A DNA stretch of 9,430 nucleotides, from the NCBI GenBank assembly GCA_902492545.1, contig CABULX010000088.1, forward strand, positions 1 through 9,430, written 5' to 3'. The position numbers were made by a program, and so were the translations under genes. The notes beneath the pieces were generated by a model. The model saw nothing but the letters and a program-made list of their open reading frames with translations, was not told the DNA's origin and made no database searches. This stretch comes from an uncultured Collinsella sp. (GTDB taxonomy: Bacteria; Actinomycetota; Coriobacteriia; Coriobacteriales; Coriobacteriaceae). Below, one piece after another: positions 6,649 to 9,430 of the stretch. Each line of letters starts with the position of its first letter. Within the stretch, counting starts at the first letter, position 1.

Positions 6649-6654
6649 ATTATA
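6649..6654 (-). promoter_or_regulatory. Possible -10 box for tRNA-Arg
   Basis: A perfect TATAAT on the minus strand lies about 46 bp before the tRNA 5' end, just past the stop of the exporter ATPase gene. No convincing -35 is seen at 16-18 bp spacing (about 6672, inside the ATPase gene), so the tRNA might instead be read through from the exporter unit. Confidence 0.4.
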
Positions 6655-6656
6655 AC

Positions 6657-7424
6657 CTAGTTGAACTGCTCGCGATACGCCTTGCAGACCTCATCGACCG
6701 GGCCGTCCATGCGAAGGTCACCCTTCTCAATCCAAACGGCACGCTGGCAGATGCGCTCAACCTGCTCCATGGAGTGCGAAACGAACAGAACCGTCACGTC
6801 ACCGCTCTGGATAAAGTGCTGAATGCGAGCCTCACACTTCTGCTGGAAGAACACATCACCGACGGACAGCGTCTCGTCAACGATAAGAATATCGGGCTCG
6901 GTAATCGTCGCGATTGCAAAGGCGATACGCGCCACCATGCCCGAGGAGAAGTTCTTAAGCGGCATATCGACAAAGTTCTGAAGCTCAGCGAACTCAATAA
7001 TGCCGTCAAAGTTGGCGTCGATGAACTCCTTGGTATAGCCGAGCAGGGCGCCGTTCAGATAGATGTTCTCGCGGGCGGTCAACTCGGGGTCAAAACCGGC
7101 ACCAAGCTCAATCAGCGGCGCAATGTTACCGTGCACCTTAACGCTGCCCTCGCTAGGCTCAAGCACACCGGCGATAATCTTGAGCATCGTAGACTTACCG
7201 GAACCATTGGTGCCAACCAGACCGACAACTTCGCCGCGATGAATATCGAACGAGATGTGCTTAAGCGCTCTAAACTCCTCAAAGAACAGCTCGTGCTTGG
7301 CAAGCTTGATGAAGTACTCCTTGAGGTTGGTCAGCGACTCGGACGCCATGTTAAAGATCATGGTGACGTCGTCGACCTCGACAGCCAGAGGCTGCTCGCT
7401 GTAATCAACAACAGATTCAGTCAT
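6657..7424 (-). CDS. Polysaccharide/teichoic-acid ABC exporter, ATPase subunit (Wzt/TagH-like)
   Basis: This is the cytoplasmic ATPase that should power export of an undecaprenyl-linked glycan together with the membrane subunit encoded just upstream. From the ATG at 7424 it has 255 residues. Seen are the extended N-terminal segment between the first strand and Walker A typical of this subfamily, Walker A GTNGSGKST (71-79), the ABC signature FSSGM (159-163), Walker B DILIVDE (178-184) and the H-loop His217 in FVSHS. It ends soon after the H-loop region, so it lacks the C-terminal carbohydrate-binding domain of O9a-type Wzt proteins. This favours the short TagH/KpsT-type layout. AAGGAG at 7432-7437 spaces better for the ATG (7 nt) than for the overlapping GTG at 7427 (4 nt). 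Substrate is not deducible. Confidence 0.93.
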   Translation of the reverse strand: MTESVVDYSEQPLAVEVDDVTMIFNMASESLTNLKEYFIKLAKHELFFEEFRALKHISFDIHRGEVVGLVGTNGSGKSTMLKIIAGVLEPSEGSVKVHGNIAPLIELGAGFDPELTARENIYLNGALLGYTKEFIDANFDGIIEFAELQNFVDMPLKNFSSGMVARIAFAIATITEPDILIVDETLSVGDVFFQQKCEARIQHFIQSGDVTVLFVSHSMEQVERICQRAVWIEKGDLRMDGPVDEVCKAYREQFN

Positions 7425-7431
7425 CACAGCA

Positions 7432-7437
7432 CTCCTT
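7432..7437 (-). promoter_or_regulatory. Ribosome binding site of the exporter ATPase gene
   Basis: AAGGAG on the minus strand overlaps the stop codon of the membrane-subunit gene (7436-7438), which suggests translational coupling. It lies 7 nt before the ATG at 7424 and 4 nt before the in-frame GTG at 7427, which supports the ATG. Confidence 0.7.
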
Positions 7438-8281
7438 AGATGTAGAGGATGAACTTGCGCTCGGATTTATGGAACACGGTGTAGCCAATGACAAGCGCAA
7501 GAACCGCCCAAGCGACGCACATACCAAACGTCATAAGCGAGGGCGTAGTCTGGAACAGGAAGATATCGCGCATAAACTGCAGGTAGTTATACATGGGGTT
7601 CGCATAGACCAGAATGCGCACGAGATGCGGCATTTGCGCAACGAAGTCGGTCGTCCAGAAAATAGGCGTGATGTAAGTCCACGCCGTAATGACGACGCTC
7701 CACAGATGCATGACATCGCGGAAGAAGACCGTGAGGGCGGAGAGCATCATGCCCAGGCCCATGCAGAAGCACATAAGCAGCAGTAGGCAGACCGGCAACA
7801 GAATCAGGTGCCAAGAAGGCATAACGTGGAACCACAGCATAACGATGGCAACAGCGACCAGCGAGAAGGCAAAGTTAACCAGCGAGAAGAGCACCTTCTG
7901 TACTGGGAAGACCCAGCGGTGCACCTTAACCTTCTTGAGCAGCGGGGCAGCACCCACGATCGACGTCAGGGCCTGGTTCGTGGACTCGGACATGACGGCA
8001 AAGGTGACGTTACCCACGATCAAGTACAGCGGGTACATCTCGGGCGTAATTGAGCCATTGCGGCCCTGGGCGAAAATCGTCGAGAACACGATGGCCATGA
8101 CGATCATCATCAGCAGCGGGTTGAGCACCGACCATGCGACGCCCAGAACGCTACGGCGATACTTGATCTTAAAATCCTTGGTAACCAGCTGACGAAGGAT
8201 AAACGCGTCCTTCTCAAATTCGTTCTTAGCAAACGTCGCAGGCAGACTGCGAGTTTCTTGTTGCTTTGTCTGATCCGACAC
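7436..8281 (-). CDS. Polysaccharide/teichoic-acid ABC exporter, membrane subunit (Wzm/TagG-like, ABC-2 type)
   Basis: An integral membrane permease of the ABC-2 type, expected to pair with the ATPase encoded 11 bp downstream to move a lipid-linked surface glycan across the membrane. From the GTG at 8281 it has 281 residues. After a polar N-terminus comes the family hallmark KYRRSVLGVAWSVLNPLL (about 40-57), the amphipathic interface helix leading into the first membrane span. About six hydrophobic segments are visible (roughly 49-71, 84-104, 128-150, 157-183, 191-211, 251-270). The frame extends upstream to a TTG at 8344, but AAAGGAG (8290-8296), 8 nt before the GTG, fixes the start. The TATACT promoter box at 8321-8326 would also lie inside the longer version. 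GC by eye is about 55% against about 67% in the aro genes. The glycan exported cannot be read from the sequence. Confidence 0.92.
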   Translation of the reverse strand: MSDQTKQQETRSLPATFAKNEFEKDAFILRQLVTKDFKIKYRRSVLGVAWSVLNPLLMMIVMAIVFSTIFAQGRNGSITPEMYPLYLIVGNVTFAVMSESTNQALTSIVGAAPLLKKVKVHRWVFPVQKVLFSLVNFAFSLVAVAIVMLWFHVMPSWHLILLPVCLLLLMCFCMGLGMMLSALTVFFRDVMHLWSVVITAWTYITPIFWTTDFVAQMPHLVRILVYANPMYNYLQFMRDIFLFQTTPSLMTFGMCVAWAVLALVIGYTVFHKSERKFILYI

Positions 8282-8289
8282 GGATGCAA

Positions 8290-8296
8290 CTCCTTT
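8290..8296 (-). promoter_or_regulatory. Ribosome binding site that sets the membrane-subunit start
   Basis: AAAGGAG on the minus strand, 8 nt before the GTG at 8281. It decides against the longer in-frame start at 8344. Confidence 0.75.
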
Positions 8297-8320
8297 ACTC
8301 GTAATCGTTGACAAACGAAC

Positions 8321-8326
8321 AGTATA
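8321..8326 (-). promoter_or_regulatory. Probable -10 box of the ABC exporter operon
   Basis: TATACT on the minus strand lies 40 bp before the GTG at 8281. The hexamer 17 bp upstream (TTCGTT, 8344-8349) is a weak -35, so the call rests on the -10 and its position in the divergent gap. Confidence 0.45.
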
Positions 8327-8405
8327 GACCCGACGGCCATGCAAACGAATCGCGCAACAAAACTGGAGAACTAACCCACATCTTAGGATGCCAAGCCCAA
8401 ACGGC

Positions 8406-8411
8406 TATACT
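8406..8411 (+). promoter_or_regulatory. Probable -10 box of the glycosyltransferase gene
   Basis: TATACT lies 31 bp before the GTG at 8442. A poor -35 (TTAGGA, 8383-8388) sits at 17-bp spacing. It mirrors the TATACT on the opposite strand at 8321-8326, consistent with divergent promoters about 80 bp apart. Confidence 0.45.
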
Positions 8412-8429
8412 TTCAAGGATTGAATGTAT

Positions 8430-8435
8430 AAGGAG
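8430..8435 (+). promoter_or_regulatory. Ribosome binding site of the glycosyltransferase gene
   Basis: AAGGAG, 6 nt before the GTG at 8442. It supports a GTG start that leaves only six residues before the first beta strand of the GT2 fold. Confidence 0.75.
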
Positions 8436-8441
8436 CATTGA

Positions 8442-9413
8442 GTGAATTCTGATTCCATCGCCGTCATCATCCCCTGCTACAACGAAGCGCTCACGATCGG
8501 CAAAGTCATCGACGACTTTCACCGCGAGCTTCCGCAGGCGACGGTCTATGTCTATGACAACAACTCGTCGGACGATACCTCACGCATCGCCACCGAGCAC
8601 GGCGCCACGGTCCGCTTTGAGCCCCGTCAGGGAAAGGGCAACGTGTGCCGCCAGATGTTTCGCGATATCGACGCCGATTGCTACCTGATGGTCGACGGAG
8701 ACGACACCTACCCCGCCGAGGCGGCCAAAGCCCTCTGCGAGCCTATCCTCAGCGGCACGGCCGACATGACCGTAGGCGATCGCCTTTCCAACGGCACCTA
8801 CGCCGAGGAAAACAAGCGTGCCTTCCACGGCTTTGGCAACAATCTGGTCCGCGCCATGATCAAGTTGATCTATGGTTACAGCTTCGATGACGTCATGACC
8901 GGCTACCGCGCCATGAGCCGCCCGTTCGTTAAAACCTTCCCCGTGCTTTCCGAGGGCTTTCAGATCGAAACCGAGCTCTCGATTCACGCCGTCGACCACC
9001 GCTGGCGCATCAAAGATGTACCCATCGAGTACCGCGACCGTCCGGAAGGCTCCGAGTCCAAGCTCAATACCGTGAGCGACGGCATTAAAGTCGTTACGAT
9101 GATCGGCACGCTGTTCAAGGACTACCGCCCGCTGAAGTTCTTCAGTCTGGTTGCGCTTTTATTCGCGATTATCGGCCTGGCTTTGGGCATTCCTATCTTT
9201 GTTGAGTACTTTCAGACCGGCCTGGTCCCGCGCTTCCCCACCGCCATGCTCGCCGCCTCGTTTATGTTCCTGTGCGGACTGAGCCTTGCGACCGGATTCA
9301 TCCTGGATTCTGTGGCAAAGGTTGAGAAAAAGCAGTGGGAGGTCAACGTGTACAGCAAATACGCCTACGATGACCAGCCCGGCCACCCTACTTCCAAGCC
9401 AAGCGAGAGGTAG
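8442..9413 (+). CDS. Membrane-anchored family 2 glycosyltransferase (polyprenyl-phosphate sugar transferase type)
   Basis: Likely transfers a sugar from a nucleotide donor to a polyprenyl-phosphate or lipid-linked acceptor at the inner face of the membrane. The 323 residues start with the GT-A strand IAVIIPCYNEALTIG (6-20), then DNNSSDDT (39-46), the nucleotide-binding GKGNVCRQ (64-71), the metal-binding DGDDTYP (85-91), DDVMTGYRAMSR (149-160) and GFQIETELS (172-180). This order resembles dolichol-phosphate-mannose-synthase-like enzymes. Two hydrophobic spans close to the C-terminus (about 232-255 and 265-289) give the two-helix anchor seen in GtrB/ArnC-like enzymes, followed by a polar tail. 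It is divergent from the glycan exporter genes, which points to a shared role in surface polysaccharide or glycolipid assembly. The sugar donor and acceptor cannot be assigned. Confidence 0.9.
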   Translation: MNSDSIAVIIPCYNEALTIGKVIDDFHRELPQATVYVYDNNSSDDTSRIATEHGATVRFEPRQGKGNVCRQMFRDIDADCYLMVDGDDTYPAEAAKALCEPILSGTADMTVGDRLSNGTYAEENKRAFHGFGNNLVRAMIKLIYGYSFDDVMTGYRAMSRPFVKTFPVLSEGFQIETELSIHAVDHRWRIKDVPIEYRDRPEGSESKLNTVSDGIKVVTMIGTLFKDYRPLKFFSLVALLFAIIGLALGIPIFVEYFQTGLVPRFPTAMLAASFMFLCGLSLATGFILDSVAKVEKKQWEVNVYSKYAYDDQPGHPTSKPSER

Positions 9414-9430
9414 ATCTTCCGCAAAATACT

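Noticed and set aside
8282..8344. Longer membrane-subunit start (TTG at 8344)
   Set aside because: The extra 21 residues would span the TATACT box and the AAAGGAG site that precede the GTG at 8281.

Overview
The window looks like a piece of the chromosome of a high-GC gut-type actinobacterium. The best guess is class Coriobacteriia, for example a Collinsella relative. This rests on the GC-rich third codon positions, the style of the shikimate enzymes and general familiarity with such genomes; no marker gene proves it.

Positions 1-6421 (+ strand) hold a compact aromatic amino acid operon: aroB (5' end outside the window), aroA, aroC, pheA (chorismate mutase-prephenate dehydratase with ACT domain), a fused aroE-aroK gene, and aroQ (type II dehydroquinase). 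Together they carry 3-deoxy-D-arabino-heptulosonate 7-phosphate (DAHP) through dehydroquinate, dehydroshikimate, shikimate, shikimate-3-phosphate and EPSP to chorismate, and then to phenylpyruvate. Only DAHP synthase and the tyrosine branch are absent, and they may lie upstream. aroB/aroA overlap, aroA/aroC are 1 bp apart and pheA/aroEK abut. The two real gaps in the operon (aroC-pheA and aroEK-aroQ) each hold a striking hairpin repeat. The first is a perfect 34-bp inverted repeat whose arms are themselves hairpins. The second is a 15-bp perfect hairpin. Both contain the core GGGAC(A/G)G and look like members of one dispersed REP-like family.

Positions 6482-6602 hold a tRNA-Arg(UCU) gene on the minus strand and an intrinsic terminator that has its T-tract on the minus strand. 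This terminator separates the aro operon from the convergent unit that follows.

Positions 6657-8281 (- strand) encode a two-gene polysaccharide ABC exporter: a membrane subunit (Wzm/TagG-like) followed 11 bp later by an ATPase (Wzt/TagH-like). GC content by eye is lower here than in the aro genes. Divergently, positions 8442-9413 (+) encode a membrane-anchored family 2 glycosyltransferase resembling polyprenyl-phosphate sugar transferases. The 160-bp divergent gap holds one TATACT box on each strand. This right-hand part is probably the edge of a cell-surface glycan locus.

I found no CRISPR array, insertion sequence, phage gene or clear undescribed system. The items most worth following up are the hairpin-repeat pair and the AroE-AroK fusion.
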